A stretch of 64,000 nt of DNA from JAIBJN01 sp963847985 (GCA_963847985.1 CAWKBS010000009.1:248001-312000); one strand, 5' to 3'; shown: positions 23,087 through 32,082, numbered from the stretch's first letter. Made by a program: numbers and translations. Notes: a model not told the origin generated them from the letters alone.

Positions 23087-24390
23087 ATGAGATCAGGCGG
23101 AATCGCGGCGCTGCTCGCGCTCGCGGCACTGGCGGTCGTTCTCGGGCTGACGAGCGGGGCGGGCGCCGGCGGCAAGCAAGCCTACGAAGTGTGGGTCGTC
23201 GACCAGTCGAACACCAACGGAACGGCGTCGGGCGGCACGTTGCTCGTGTACGACGGCTCGTCTCTGGAGCGGCGCGGCGGCGCGGCCGTGCCCGAGCGGA
23301 TCGATCTCGGCGGGGCCGCGGCTGCGCTCTGCCTCGAGCGGACGGGAACGGCGCCGGTGCGGCCGCACATGGTCTTCTTCAACGCGGGGCACTCGCATGC
23401 GGTTCTGTCGTTCGTCGCCTCCGGCCACGTCGTCTTCATCGACGCGCGGACGCGGACGCCGCTCGAGTGCATCGACGCCGGCGTTCAGGCGCATGCTGCG
23501 GTGCCCTCGCCCGACGGCCGCTACGTCGTCGTGACCAACCAGAACGGCAAGCTCCTCCAGCGGATCTCGACGGACTACGGCGCGCGGTGACGTTCGCCTT
23601 GGAGGCCGGGGCCACGCTCGACCTCGCCAACGGGACGACTCCGAGCGGGGCACTCCGGCAGGATCCGCTGCTGCGGCCGGACAACGCGCCCATCTGCGCG
23701 CTGATCGAGTCCACGGGGCGCTTCGCGTTCGTGACGCTACGCGGCGGCGGGCTGTTCGTGGTCGACGTGCGGGCGACGCCGATGCGGATCGTGGCGGAGT
23801 ACGACCGCGCGACCGTGCACGGGAACGGCTGCGGCGGGCTCCAGCAGGGCGAGCGGATGTTCGTCAACTCGGGCGGCGGGACCGCTGCGAACATGTCCGA
23901 GTTCGACGTCTACTCGTTCCCGCTGGCGGCCTTCTCCGAGACGCCGAGCGCTCCCAACACGCCCGCGCCTGCCCTCGTCGTCAGCAGGGACGACGACGAG
24001 ATGGCCGACTCCCACGGCGCCGCGCTCACGCAGGGCGGCCGCCACCTCTGGGTCGCGGATCGGATGGGCAACCGCATCGTCGCGATCAAGACGGCCACCG
24101 GCCGGGTCGTCGGCGAGCTCGCCCTGGCCGGGACGCTGAGCTCGGACCCGTCGCCCGACCTGCTCGAGCTCTCGCCGGACGGCGGGCTGGCGTTCGTCTC
24201 GCTCCGGGGCGCGCTCCCGCTCTCCGGCGACCCGCACGCCTCCACCGGCAGCACGCCCGGCCTCGGGATCGTGGAGGTGCGGAAGGACGGAAAGACGGGC
24301 TTCCTGGCGGCCATCGCCCGGATCGCCAACGTCGACGCCGGCGGCGTCGACCGCGCCGACCCGCACGGCCTCCGCGTCCGGCTCAAGTAG
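23087..24390 (+). CDS. Exported YncE-like beta-propeller protein, frameshifted as sequenced
   Basis: A signal peptide (MRSGGIAALLALAALAVVLG...GAGAGG) is followed by propeller-type blades: VWVVDQSNTNGT, GHVVFIDARTRTPLECIDAG, SPDGRYVVVTNQNGKLLQRIS. Near 23585 the frame ends at TGA, but the same fold continues in another frame (FVTLRGGGLFVVDVRATPM; LWVADRMGNRIVAIKTATG; LELSPDGGLAFVSLRG) to 24390. Adding one base would give 434 residues. AAGGAGAG precedes ATG 23087. Function unknown; such propellers often bind surface polymers. Confidence 0.72.
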
Positions 24391-24413
24391 CCGAACGCGC
24401 GCCGTGTCCTTCG

Positions 24414-24450
24414 CGGCCATGCCCTGGTGCCTGGCACCGGGGCATGGCCG
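24414..24450. repeat. Palindromic hairpin 1 with TGCCTGGCA core
   Basis: Arms CGGCCATGCCC and GGGCATGGCCG pair exactly and enclose GGTGCC-T-GGCACC, also self-complementary. It lies 24 bp after the stop of the plus-strand propeller gene and, with hairpin 2, separates two convergent genes. It may end transcription from both sides or be a REP-like repeat. Confidence 0.6.
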
Positions 24451-24498
24451 CTCGAGCCATGTCCGGGCTCCCCGGCGCCGCAAGCCATCCGCGCGGGA

Positions 24499-24527
24499 CA
24501 CGTCCAGGTGCCTGGCACCAGGACGTG
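24499..24527. repeat. Palindromic hairpin 2 with the same TGCCTGGCA core
   Basis: CACGTCC and GGACGTG flank the same GGTGCC-T-GGCACC core as hairpin 1. Stems differ in sequence but remain fully paired, so pairing rather than sequence has been kept. Confidence 0.6.
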
Positions 24528-24544
24528 GCCGCAGGGGGCGCTGG

Positions 24545-25354
24545 CTAGAAGAAGAACTGGCGCCAGGCGGTCCACCAGTCCTCCGCGCGGGAGGCGATGG
24601 TGACCGGGTCGACGAGCTCGACTCCGGCGCGATAGCGGTAGCGCTCGGCGAGGTCGGGAGTGGCGAGCACGGCGACGATCTCGCACGGCTTGCCGGGGTC
24701 GTAGGGCGGAACCCGGTCGCGCTTCTCGATCCCCTCCTTCGCCCCCGCCTCGATCAGGGCGCGCGCGCGGACGGGCGGGAGGTGCCGCGCGCTGTTGCGG
24801 CCGAGGCCCTGCTTGACCGCGACGGTGACGAGCTCGGGCCCGAGCAGTTCGGCCGCCTCCCGGCAGGCGACGTCGTCGCCGGTGACGAGGACGACCGGAC
24901 ACCCCCAGTGGCCGCAGAGCGCCGCGTTGATCCCCGTCTCGCCGACCGAGACGCCGTTGAAGCGGAGATCGCGGTAGTCGCGGCCCGAGATGGTGTGGCT
25001 CATGACACCGCGGTCCGCTCCGGACTTCGAGTGCATGGCGACGAAGAGCGCCGCGTCGCAGCCCTGCTCCAGGAGGTCGGTGTACTCGGTCCACTCGGTC
25101 TGGACGACCCACTCGCAGTCAGGGTCGAGCAGCTCGGGGACGAGCGAGTTGAAGTCCCAGCCCTTGCCCGCGCCGTGGCAGTCCATCACGACGATCTCGG
25201 TCGCCCCGGCCGCCTTGGCCCCGCGGACGGCGGCGTTGATCTCCTCCGTGTAGAGCTTCCGACCCTCCTCGTAGAGCGCCTCACCGCCGCTCACCTGTTC
25301 CCACTTGACGATGCCGGAGACGCCCTCCATGTCGCTGATGACGAAGACCCTCAT
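24545..25354 (-). CDS. M55 family metallopeptidase (DppA-type D-aminopeptidase)
   Basis: A 269-residue self-compartmentalising D-aminopeptidase homologue. Zinc ligand positions of DppA are visible: MRVFVISDMEGVSGIV (Asp, Glu), MDCHGAGKG (His), FVAMHSKSG (His) and VGETGINAALCG (Glu). It probably releases D-amino acids from wall-derived peptides in the cytosol. ATG 25354 has GGAGGGTGAG upstream and the CinA-like gene ends one base away, so it could be cotranscribed with the B12 operon. Confidence 0.9.
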   Translation of the reverse strand: MRVFVISDMEGVSGIVKWEQVSGGEALYEEGRKLYTEEINAAVRGAKAAGATEIVVMDCHGAGKGWDFNSLVPELLDPDCEWVVQTEWTEYTDLLEQGCDAALFVAMHSKSGADRGVMSHTISGRDYRDLRFNGVSVGETGINAALCGHWGCPVVLVTGDDVACREAAELLGPELVTVAVKQGLGRNSARHLPPVRARALIEAGAKEGIEKRDRVPPYDPGKPCEIVAVLATPDLAERYRYRAGVELVDPVTIASRAEDWWTAWRQFFF

Positions 25355-25355
25355 C

Positions 25356-26084
25356 TCACCCTCCGATCCGCTCCGCCAGCGCCGCCTCGACCCACTCGGC
25401 GGCAGCGCCCAGGGCCTCGGCGTCGGCGGACTTGAGGACGACCTCGACCTCCGGCCCGGTGTCCAGGAAGGACGGATAGCTGCCGACCGTGACGCCCGGA
25501 TGCCGGCGCGTCGCCTCCTCGAGCACGGCCACGATCTGCCCCTCGCCGGTCGGATAGCGGCGGCGCCAAGCGCCGATCGGCTCGCCCCTGAAGCGGTCGG
25601 CCAGCGTCTCGAACATCGCCTCCATCTCGCTCGGCAGCCCCGGAAGGACGTGGACGTTGCCGAGGACGAAGCCCGGAGCGCCTCCCAGCGGGTTCTCGAG
25701 CGGCACCGCCCCTTGGGGAATGGTCGCCCAGCGCGCCGCGTAGTCGCCGAGCCCGCGCGGCCCGAAGCGTGCACGCAGCGACTCGGCCAGCTCGGGGATC
25801 TCCTCGGTGCCGACGCCGAACGCCTCCGCGACTGCCTCTCGCGTGACGTCGTCGGGCGTGCCGCCGAGGCCCCCGGTGACGAAGACGACGCCGGAGCGCT
25901 CCATCTCGGCGCGAAGGAACTCGGCGATCTCGGGGACGGAGTCGCGCACGGCGGCCAGCAGGCGCACCTCGAGGCCGAGTTCGGCGAGCCGGCGCGCCAG
26001 CCACGAAGCGTTCGTGTTCTCGACGTCGCCGAAGACGATCTCGTTGCCGACGGTGAGGACGACGGCAGTCGCCGGGGGCGTCAT
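25356..26084 (-). CDS. CinA N-terminal (MoaB/MogA-like) domain protein
   Basis: A 242-residue protein with the COG1058 fold: VVLTVGNEIVFGDVENTNASWLARRLAELGLEV, VVFVTGGLGGTPDDVTREAVA and NVHVLPGLPSEMEAMF. In CinA this domain is an ADP-ribose pyrophosphatase; the C-terminal NMN amidase domain is absent here, and a tail (VTVGSYPSFLDTGPEVEVVLKS) follows. Its start overlaps cobC by 4 bp, but TATACT 7 nt before the ATG (26092-26097) offers it a promoter of its own. Confidence 0.85.
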   Translation of the reverse strand: MTPPATAVVLTVGNEIVFGDVENTNASWLARRLAELGLEVRLLAAVRDSVPEIAEFLRAEMERSGVVFVTGGLGGTPDDVTREAVAEAFGVGTEEIPELAESLRARFGPRGLGDYAARWATIPQGAVPLENPLGGAPGFVLGNVHVLPGLPSEMEAMFETLADRFRGEPIGAWRRRYPTGEGQIVAVLEEATRRHPGVTVGSYPSFLDTGPEVEVVLKSADAEALGAAAEWVEAALAERIGG

Positions 26085-26716
26085 GCGGGCGAGTATAGGA
26101 CGGCGTTGACCGCTCGAACGACGGGCGCCTCGCCGACCCAGTCGACGACGCTGAGCCCGCCGTAGGTCTGGTCGAGCCGGAAGGCGGCGCCGTCCGTCAG
26201 GCCCAGCACGTCTGCAAGCACGACCCTGACGACACCCCCGTGGGCGACGACGACGACGGCTTCACCGGGATGACGCTGCCGGATGGAGCCGACAGCAGCC
26301 AGGACGCGCGACCGCAGGTCGGCGAACGACTCGCCGCCGGGGAAGCGGACCGAGGCCGGCGCCTCCATCCATTTCCGGTAGAGCTCCGGCCTCGCCGTGC
26401 GGATCTCGTCGTACGAGAGGCCCTCGAGCTCGCCGAAGTCGATCTCGCGGAGCCGCTGATCGACCGCCGGCTCGAGGCCACGGCCGGCCGCGATCGCTGC
26501 CGCGGTCTCGAGCGCGCGCGAGAGCGGGCTCGAGTACGCGGCCGCGAACGGCGTCTCCGCGAGCGCGGCCGCGAGCTCCCCGGCCTGCCGGCGCCCGCCG
26601 GCCGAGAGCTCAACGTCCAGGCTGCCGTAGCAGCGCCCGCGAAAGGCACGGTCGGCCTCCGCGTGGCGCACGAGCAGAAACCGGGTTGCTTCACCCTGCG
26701 GCGGTAGGCCGAGCAT
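26081..26716 (-). CDS. cobC: Histidine phosphatase, probable alpha-ribazole phosphatase CobC
   Basis: A 211-residue phosphoglycerate-mutase-fold enzyme with the RHG-type motif LLVRHAEADRAFRGRCYGSLDVELS, SSPLSRALETAAAIA, IDFGELEGLSYDEI and the second His in VVAHGGVVRVVL. The position directly after cobS in a cobalamin operon points to removal of the 5' phosphate in nucleotide-loop assembly. Motifs alone do not separate CobC from other family members; the context does. Confidence 0.85.
   Translation of the reverse strand: MLGLPPQGEATRFLLVRHAEADRAFRGRCYGSLDVELSAGGRRQAGELAAALAETPFAAAYSSPLSRALETAAAIAAGRGLEPAVDQRLREIDFGELEGLSYDEIRTARPELYRKWMEAPASVRFPGGESFADLRSRVLAAVGSIRQRHPGEAVVVVAHGGVVRVVLADVLGLTDGAAFRLDQTYGGLSVVDWVGEAPVVRAVNAVLYSPA
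26092..26097 (-). promoter_or_regulatory. Internal -10 element before the CinA-N gene
   Basis: TATACT on the minus strand ends 7 nt before ATG 26084, inside the last cobC codons. It could give leaderless expression independent of the cobalamin riboswitch. Confidence 0.35.
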
Positions 26717-27474
26717 CAGCGCGTGGCCACGGCGGCGACGAGCGCCAGGGTCGTCGTGAGCTCCGTCGCGGCCCCGAGCACGTCGCCGGTGACGCCGCCG
26801 ATGTGCCTTCGGGCGACGACGCCCACGACCGCCGCAACGAGCACCGCCGTCGCCGAGAGCACGATCCCGCGCAGGCCGAGGGCCGCCACAGCAAGCCCGA
26901 TCCCGAGGCCGACGCCGAGAGCACGGGAAGCCTCTGCGGCGCCTCCCGCCAGCGCGGCGCCGCTGCCGCCCTCGTCACGGGCGTACGGAAGCGCCCAGCC
27001 GAGCGCGAGCGGGGCCGTCCTCCCCAGGGCGTAGGCGGCGGCGACAGCCAGCAGCGCGTCGGGGCCGGCGACGATCGCGGCGACGGCCGCGATCTTGACG
27101 ACGAGATCGAGCCCGAGCGCGGTCGCGCCGAAGGCGCCGATCGTCGGCTCGCGCATGATCGCCAGCGCGCGCTCGCGGTCGGCTGCGCCGAGGCCGTCGG
27201 CGGAATCCGCGAGCGCGTCCAGGTGGATCGCGCCGGTGAGCAGAGCCTCGAGCGCGACGGCGATCCCGGCCGCCACCAGGGCGCTCAGACGCGCGTCCAG
27301 CCCGAGCACGACCAGGGCGACGAGGGCGCCGATCGCCGCCCCGACCACCGGGAAGAGCACCGCGCCGCGAGCCACGTCGCTCCCGTCGAGCGAGGCCCAG
27401 CGGCCCACCGGGACGCGGGTGAGGAACGCGAGCGCCGCCGCCGCGGCCCGCAGCGCGGCCTCAGGCGCCCGCAT
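26716..27474 (-). CDS. cobS: Adenosylcobinamide-GDP ribazoletransferase CobS
   Basis: Integral membrane enzyme joining adenosylcobinamide-GDP and alpha-ribazole. 252 residues, with AALAFLTRVPVGRW, GAIHLDALADSADGLGAADRERALAIMREPTIGAFGATAL (the CobS signature with Asp cluster) and several hydrophobic helices. It overlaps cobT by 14 bp and abuts cobC. Confidence 0.95.
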   Translation of the reverse strand: MRAPEAALRAAAAALAFLTRVPVGRWASLDGSDVARGAVLFPVVGAAIGALVALVVLGLDARLSALVAAGIAVALEALLTGAIHLDALADSADGLGAADRERALAIMREPTIGAFGATALGLDLVVKIAAVAAIVAGPDALLAVAAAYALGRTAPLALGWALPYARDEGGSGAALAGGAAEASRALGVGLGIGLAVAALGLRGIVLSATAVLVAAVVGVVARRHIGGVTGDVLGAATELTTTLALVAAVATR

Positions 27475-28513
27475 CGGTGACGCCCGCGGACTCGAAGGTG
27501 GCCATGTCGGCGAGGAGCGCCAGAGCCGCGGACACGACCGGGAGCGCCAGCGCGGCGCCGCTCCCTTCCCCGAGCCGCAGGCCGAGGTCGAGGAGCGGTC
27601 GGAGCCCGAGCTCGGCGAGCACGAGAGGGTGGCCGGGCTCAGGCGAGCGGTGCGAGGCGACCATCCGCGCTGCCGCGTCCGGCGCGAGCCGGGCGGCGAC
27701 GAGCGCGGCCGCGCCGGTGACGAATCCGTCGAGGAGAACGACGGCGCCGGCCGCCGCAGCGCCGAGGCAGACGCCGGTCAGGACCGCGAGCTCGAAGCCG
27801 CCGACTGCGGCGAGCGCCCCGACCGGGTCGGCCGGCCCGGGCCGGTTGACGTCCAGCGCCGACCGCACCGCCTCGACCTTGCGCCGCAGGCCCTCGTCGT
27901 CGACCCCGGTCCCGCGGCCGCAGACCGCCTCAGGAGACGCCGGGAGAAGTGCCGCGCACACCGCCGCCGCCGCGGTGGTGTTGCCGATGCCCATGTCGCC
28001 GGTGGCGATGATCCCATAGCCCTCGCCGGCGAGCTCGTCGGCGATGCCGGCGCCGGCGAGGATCCCGTTCGCGGCGTCCTCCCGGCTCATGGCCGGCCCG
28101 GCGGTCGCGTCGGCGGTGCCGGCGCCCAGCCGCACCTGCCGGATCGACGGGGCCGCGAGCGGCTCGGCCACGCCTGCATCGACGACGACGAGTCGCAAGC
28201 CGGTCTCACGGGCGAGCACGTCGATGGCCGCCCCGCCCCGGGCGAACGCGGCAAGCATCTGCCCGGTGACCTCCTGCGGGTACGCGCTCACTCCCCGGCG
28301 CGCGTAGCCGTGATCGCCGGCGGCGAGGACGAGCGCGGCGGCGAGACGGCCCGGGGACGCGGTGCCGCGGATGCCGGCGATCCGGCAGACCAGCCCTTCG
28401 AGCTCGCCGAGGCTCCCGCGCGGCTTCGTCTTCGCGTCGAGCGCGGCCTGCGCGGCGCGCGCTGCGTCCGCGTCGACGGGCCGGATCCGCGCGACCAGGG
28501 CCTCGAGGGTCAC
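27461..28513 (-). CDS. cobT: Nicotinate-nucleotide--dimethylbenzimidazole phosphoribosyltransferase CobT
   Basis: Makes alpha-ribazole phosphate for the lower ligand of cobalamin. 350 residues: KTKPRGSLGELEGL, AGDHGYARRGVSAYPQEVT, IATGDMGIGNTTAAAAVCAAL, LLDGFVTGAAALVA and SHRSPEPGHPLVLAELGLRPLLDLGLRLGEGSGAALA with the catalytic Glu. GTG 28513 overlaps the cobU stop (GTGA), giving translational coupling. Confidence 0.96.
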   Translation of the reverse strand: MTLEALVARIRPVDADAARAAQAALDAKTKPRGSLGELEGLVCRIAGIRGTASPGRLAAALVLAAGDHGYARRGVSAYPQEVTGQMLAAFARGGAAIDVLARETGLRLVVVDAGVAEPLAAPSIRQVRLGAGTADATAGPAMSREDAANGILAGAGIADELAGEGYGIIATGDMGIGNTTAAAAVCAALLPASPEAVCGRGTGVDDEGLRRKVEAVRSALDVNRPGPADPVGALAAVGGFELAVLTGVCLGAAAAGAVVLLDGFVTGAAALVAARLAPDAAARMVASHRSPEPGHPLVLAELGLRPLLDLGLRLGEGSGAALALPVVSAALALLADMATFESAGVTDAGA

Positions 28514-29025
28514 GTCAGCTCGAGCGTGCGGCCGGCCACGACCAGGCACGCCCGCTCGGCCCGCGCGGCGAACACGGCGTTCACGCGGCCGAGGAGATCG
28601 CGGTAGGAGCGACCGAGCGGCGTCATCGGCACGACTCCCATGCCGACCTCGTTGCTGACGACGACCGTGGGCGTGGGCCGGCCGGCCGTCAAGGCTGCGG
28701 TGTCCGCGGCAGCGCGTTCGACGTCCTCGTCGCTCCAGCCGGACTCGACGGCGTTGGCGGTCCACAGGGTCAGGCAGTCGACGATCACGAACGCCCGGTC
28801 GGGCACGCTGCCGAGCGCGCCGGCCAGGTCCAGCGGTTCCTCGACGGTCCGCCAGCCCGCCGGCCGCTCGAGCCGATGGCGCGCGATCCGCGAAGCGAGC
28901 TCCGTGTCGTCGCGGGCCTCGGCGGTCGCGATCACGACGACCGGCCCCTCCCACTCCGCCGCCAGCCGGACGGCGAGCCCCGACTTCCCGCTCCGCGCGC
29001 CACCGACGAGAAAGGTGAGAGGCAT
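28510..29025 (-). CDS. cobU: Adenosylcobinamide kinase / guanylyltransferase CobU
   Basis: Phosphorylates cobinamide and transfers GMP to it. 171 residues with P-loop FLVGGARSGKSGLA, ATAEARDDTELASRIARHRLERPAGW (catalytic His), FVIVDCLTLW and VVSNEVGMGVVPMTPLGRSYRDLLG. It touches the btuD stop by one base. Cobinamide salvage through CobU matches the uptake genes upstream. Confidence 0.95.
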   Translation of the reverse strand: MPLTFLVGGARSGKSGLAVRLAAEWEGPVVVIATAEARDDTELASRIARHRLERPAGWRTVEEPLDLAGALGSVPDRAFVIVDCLTLWTANAVESGWSDEDVERAAADTAALTAGRPTPTVVVSNEVGMGVVPMTPLGRSYRDLLGRVNAVFAARAERACLVVAGRTLELT

Positions 29026-29819
29026 CAGGAAACCGGGTGCTCGGTCTCCACGGCCGGCCGCAGCGGAAGCACCGCAATTCCCGTGTCCTCGTCGGCCACG
29101 ATGCGGATCGAGGCGCCGAAGTGGCGTGCGATCAGGCGCTCGGTCAGCACCTCGGCCGGGGTCCCACTCGCCTGCTCGCGTCCGCCGTCGAGCAGAATCA
29201 GCCGGTCGGCGTACTGGCCGGCATGGGTGAGGTCGTGCATCGCGCTCACGACGGTGAGGCTCCCGTCGGCGCGGAGCGAGGCAACGAGCTCGAGCACCTG
29301 CTGCTGGGCGCCGATGTCGAGCGCGCTCGTCGGCTCGTCCAGCAGGAGCAGAGACGCGTCCTGGGCAACGGAGCGGGCCAGCACCGCGCGCTGGCGCTCA
29401 CCCCCGCTCAACGTGCCCAGCCGGCGGTCGATCAGGTGGGCGCCGTCCAGCCGAGCGAGCGCCGAGCGGGCGGCCACGATGTCGCGTGGCCCCGGGCTGC
29501 CCGCGTAGCCGAGGTGGGGCGTCCGGCCGAGGACGACGTACTCGAGAACGGTGGTGTCGGGCGGGATCACGGGGATCTGGGGGACGACGGCCACCCGGCG
29601 GGCGACGGCGCGCCGGCCGAGCTCGGAGACCTCGTCGCCCTGGATCCGGATCGAGCCGTCGTAGGGAACGAGGCCGGCGGCGGCCTTCAACAGCGTCGTC
29701 TTGCCCGCGCCGTTGGGCCCGATCAGGCCCAGCCATTCCCCCTCCTCCACGGTGAAGCCGACGCCGTCGACGACCCGCGCGCCGTCGAGGGTGACCGCCA
29801 CGTTCCGTGCCTGCAGCAT
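29025..29819 (-). CDS. btuD: Cobalamin/corrinoid ABC transporter ATP-binding protein BtuD
   Basis: 264-residue FecCD-type ATPase: Walker A GLIGPNGAGKTTLLKAAAG, Q-loop VVPQIPVIPP, signature TLSGGERQRAVLARSVAQ, Walker B LLLLDEPTSALD and switch His in SAMHDLTHAGQY. It lies in the riboswitch-controlled operon right after the permease gene, which assigns it to corrinoid rather than siderophore uptake. Confidence 0.93.
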   Translation of the reverse strand: MLQARNVAVTLDGARVVDGVGFTVEEGEWLGLIGPNGAGKTTLLKAAAGLVPYDGSIRIQGDEVSELGRRAVARRVAVVPQIPVIPPDTTVLEYVVLGRTPHLGYAGSPGPRDIVAARSALARLDGAHLIDRRLGTLSGGERQRAVLARSVAQDASLLLLDEPTSALDIGAQQQVLELVASLRADGSLTVVSAMHDLTHAGQYADRLILLDGGREQASGTPAEVLTERLIARHFGASIRIVADEDTGIAVLPLRPAVETEHPVS

Positions 29820-30898
29820 CACGGCCCCACCGTCCTCGTTGTCCGCAGGACGAAGGCGAAGAACGGGGCGCCGAGGAACGCGGTGACGACGCCGATCGGG
29901 AGCTGCCCCGGGGCGATCACCGTCCGCGCGACCAGGTCCATGAGGACCAGGAAGCCGGCGCCGAACGCCAGTGAGAGCGGCAGGACGATCCGGTAGCTCG
30001 TCCCCGCCATCAGCCGGACCGCGTGCGGGACGATGATCCCGACGAACGCGATCAGCCCGCTGAACGCGACCGCGGCCGCCGTGCCCAGCGTGGCCGCGGC
30101 GACCACGATCAGCCGCACGCGCGCCACAGGCACGCCCAGGCTGGCGGCCTCGTCGTCGCCGACGGCGAGGACGTCGAGCAGCCGGCGGTGCCACAGCAGG
30201 ACGATCGAGCTGGCGGCGACGTACGGCAGCAGGATCAGCACGTCCGTCCACCCGGACGTCTCGAGCTGACCGAGGATCCAGCTATAGACCTCCTGCACCG
30301 TATCCGCGCTGCGCTGCTGGACGTAGGTCTGCACGGCCGTGAGGAAGGCCGCGACGGTGACGCCCGCGAGGATGAGCGTCGTCGTCCCGCGCCCGCCGAC
30401 GGAGCGCCCGAGCAGGTACGCGATGCCTACACCGAGGGTCGCGCCGACGAACGCCGCAATCGGCCTCAAGTCGAGCCCGCCCTCGCCGCCGAGGTCGTAG
30501 GCGATCACGATCGTCGCGCCGAGGCCGGCCCCGGCTGCGGCTCCGAGCAGGTACGGGTCGGCGAGCGGGTTGCGGAAGACGCCCTGATAGGCGGCGCCGG
30601 CGGAGGCGAGCATCGCCCCTACCAGGAGCCCGAGCGCGACCCGAGGCGCGCGCAGCTCCCAGAGGATCGCGTCCTGCGTCGGGGTGAAGGACGACTCCAC
30701 GCCGAGGAAGGGGACGTGGCTCAGCACCTCACGGACGACCGCGGCGAGCCCGAGGTCGACCGGCCCGAGCGCGAGGCCGAGCAGCGTGGCCAGAAGGACG
30801 AAGGCGCCGGCGGCCAGCGCCCAGCGCGCCGAAACCCCCCGGACCGCCCGCTCCGGCCGGGTCGCAAGGGGCGCTCGAAGCCCGCCGGCGCTCGCCAC
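29819..30898 (-). CDS. btuC: Cobalamin/corrinoid ABC transporter permease BtuC
   Basis: FecCD-family permease of 359 residues with about ten membrane helices. Family motifs include LRAPRVALGLLVGAMLASAGAAYQGVFRNPLADPYLLG, LGRSVGGRGTTTLILAGV, and GLIAFVGIIVPHAVRLMAG (the coupling helix for BtuD). The first 25 residues are basic and not conserved. One-base contact with btuD and direct abutment to btuF. Confidence 0.94.
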   Translation of the reverse strand: MASAGGLRAPLATRPERAVRGVSARWALAAGAFVLLATLLGLALGPVDLGLAAVVREVLSHVPFLGVESSFTPTQDAILWELRAPRVALGLLVGAMLASAGAAYQGVFRNPLADPYLLGAAAGAGLGATIVIAYDLGGEGGLDLRPIAAFVGATLGVGIAYLLGRSVGGRGTTTLILAGVTVAAFLTAVQTYVQQRSADTVQEVYSWILGQLETSGWTDVLILLPYVAASSIVLLWHRRLLDVLAVGDDEAASLGVPVARVRLIVVAAATLGTAAAVAFSGLIAFVGIIVPHAVRLMAGTSYRIVLPLSLAFGAGFLVLMDLVARTVIAPGQLPIGVVTAFLGAPFFAFVLRTTRTVGP

Positions 30899-31867
30899 CT
30901 ACGGCCCTCCGATGCCCTGGAGCGCCTGCGCGATCAGCTCGACGAAGTCGACGGTGCGCGGCCCCCAGCGCGAGGCGATGTCGTCGTCCGCCTCGACGAT
31001 GTCGCCGTTGGCGACCGCCTCGACCTGATCCCAGCCGGGCCGGCCCGCGACCGTCTCGGCTGTCTGCTCGCAGCACTTGGTGTCTGCGAGGACGATCACG
31101 TCGGGGCTCTCGGAGACGATGTACTCGCCGCTGAGCTGCGGGTAGCCGCCCGCGTCGGCGGCGTCGGCTGCATCGGCGATGTTGACGAGCCCGAACAGCT
31201 CGTAGACGCTGCCGATGAACGTGTCCGAGGTGGCCGTGAAGAAGTCCGGCCCGAGCTCGTGGTAGACGGTCGCGCCGGCGGCGCCCGGCGCCGAAGCCGC
31301 CAGTTCCTCGATCTCGATCCGCATCGACTCGACGACGGTCTCGGCTCCTTCGACGTTTCCGGTGGCCTCGCCGAGCGTCTCGATCTGCTCGTAGGCGGCG
31401 TCGAGATCGGGCGCCGCGTCCTGGAGGAGAACCGGGATGTCGAGCGTCTCCAGCCCTTCCACGAGCCCGCCCGGGTCGTAGGCGGCGATGACGAGGTCCG
31501 GCTCGTAGCCGGCGATCGCCTCGACGTTCGGCTGGAAGCCCGAGAGGTCGGTCACCGGCGCGTCCGCGGGAAAGTTGGACTGGTCGTCGACGGCGATCAC
31601 CTGCTCGCCGGCGCCGATGGCGAAGAGCGACTCGGTGGCCGTCGCCGAGAGCGAGACGATCGCGTCCGGCTCCTCCTCCAGCGTGACCGAGCCGTTGTCG
31701 GCCTCCACCGTGACGGGGAACTCGGCCGGCGCCTGCGTGGTCTCGACGGCCGCCGAGGAGGTGGACGGCGGCGGCGCGGCTGCATCGTCGTCTCCGCCGC
31801 ACGCGGCGAGGGCGAGCGCGAGGGCGAGCAGGACAGCCGCGAGGGCTGCAAGAGGACGGTGAAGCAC
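30899..31867 (-). CDS. btuF: Cobalamin/corrinoid ABC transporter substrate-binding lipoprotein BtuF
   Basis: 322-residue helical-backbone binding protein. Lipoprotein signal AVLLALALALAACGGDDD (lipobox LAAC), then DAIVSLSATATESLFAIGAGEQVIAVDD, PNVEAIAGYEPDLVIAAYD and the C-terminal EADDDIASRWGPRTVDFVELIAQAL. GTG 31867 has GGAAGGAG 4 nt upstream and is the first gene after the cobalamin riboswitch. Confidence 0.93.
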   Translation of the reverse strand: MLHRPLAALAAVLLALALALAACGGDDDAAAPPPSTSSAAVETTQAPAEFPVTVEADNGSVTLEEEPDAIVSLSATATESLFAIGAGEQVIAVDDQSNFPADAPVTDLSGFQPNVEAIAGYEPDLVIAAYDPGGLVEGLETLDIPVLLQDAAPDLDAAYEQIETLGEATGNVEGAETVVESMRIEIEELAASAPGAAGATVYHELGPDFFTATSDTFIGSVYELFGLVNIADAADAADAGGYPQLSGEYIVSESPDVIVLADTKCCEQTAETVAGRPGWDQVEAVANGDIVEADDDIASRWGPRTVDFVELIAQALQGIGGP

Positions 31868-31894
31868 GTTTCTCCTTCCGCGAGGGAACGGGTC

Positions 31895-32048
31895 TCGGCG
31901 AGCGTCAGGTCTTCTGACTCGGGGCTCCCCCCTCCGCCGCCTTCCCGGCCCGGAGGCCAGTGGCGTTTCGGCGAAGGAGCGTCTCCCCTCACAGCGGCGG
32001 GACCGTGCCGGACTCGCACCGGCTTCCCTTGGCCGCTCACCTTTGTCG
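31895..32048 (-). promoter_or_regulatory. Cobalamin (AdoCbl) riboswitch
   Basis: Read on the minus strand, the conserved core is clear: AAGGGAAGCCGGTGCGAGTC, then CGGCACGGTCCCGCCGCTGTGA split around 32010, GCCACTGG (31957-31964) and the B12 box AGTCAGAAGACCTGAC (31904-31919). It ends about 25 nt before the btuF ribosome binding site, so it most likely acts by hiding that site when the coenzyme is bound. It controls btuFCD-cobUTSC. Confidence 0.95.
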
Positions 32049-32068
32049 GCGGGAGCATACAGCTGGGC

Positions 32069-32074
32069 TAGTCT
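32069..32074 (+). promoter_or_regulatory. -10 element of vanZ-like gene
   Basis: TAGTCT lies 8 nt before GTG 32083, with no Shine-Dalgarno. It diverges from the riboswitch transcript. Confidence 0.35.
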
Positions 32075-32082
32075 GACCGGCT

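Noticed and set aside
20946..23087. Long plus-strand frames opposite the helicase
   Set aside because: Composition is antisense shadow (Arg/Ala/Leu/Glu-rich) with no domain; the helicase is certain.
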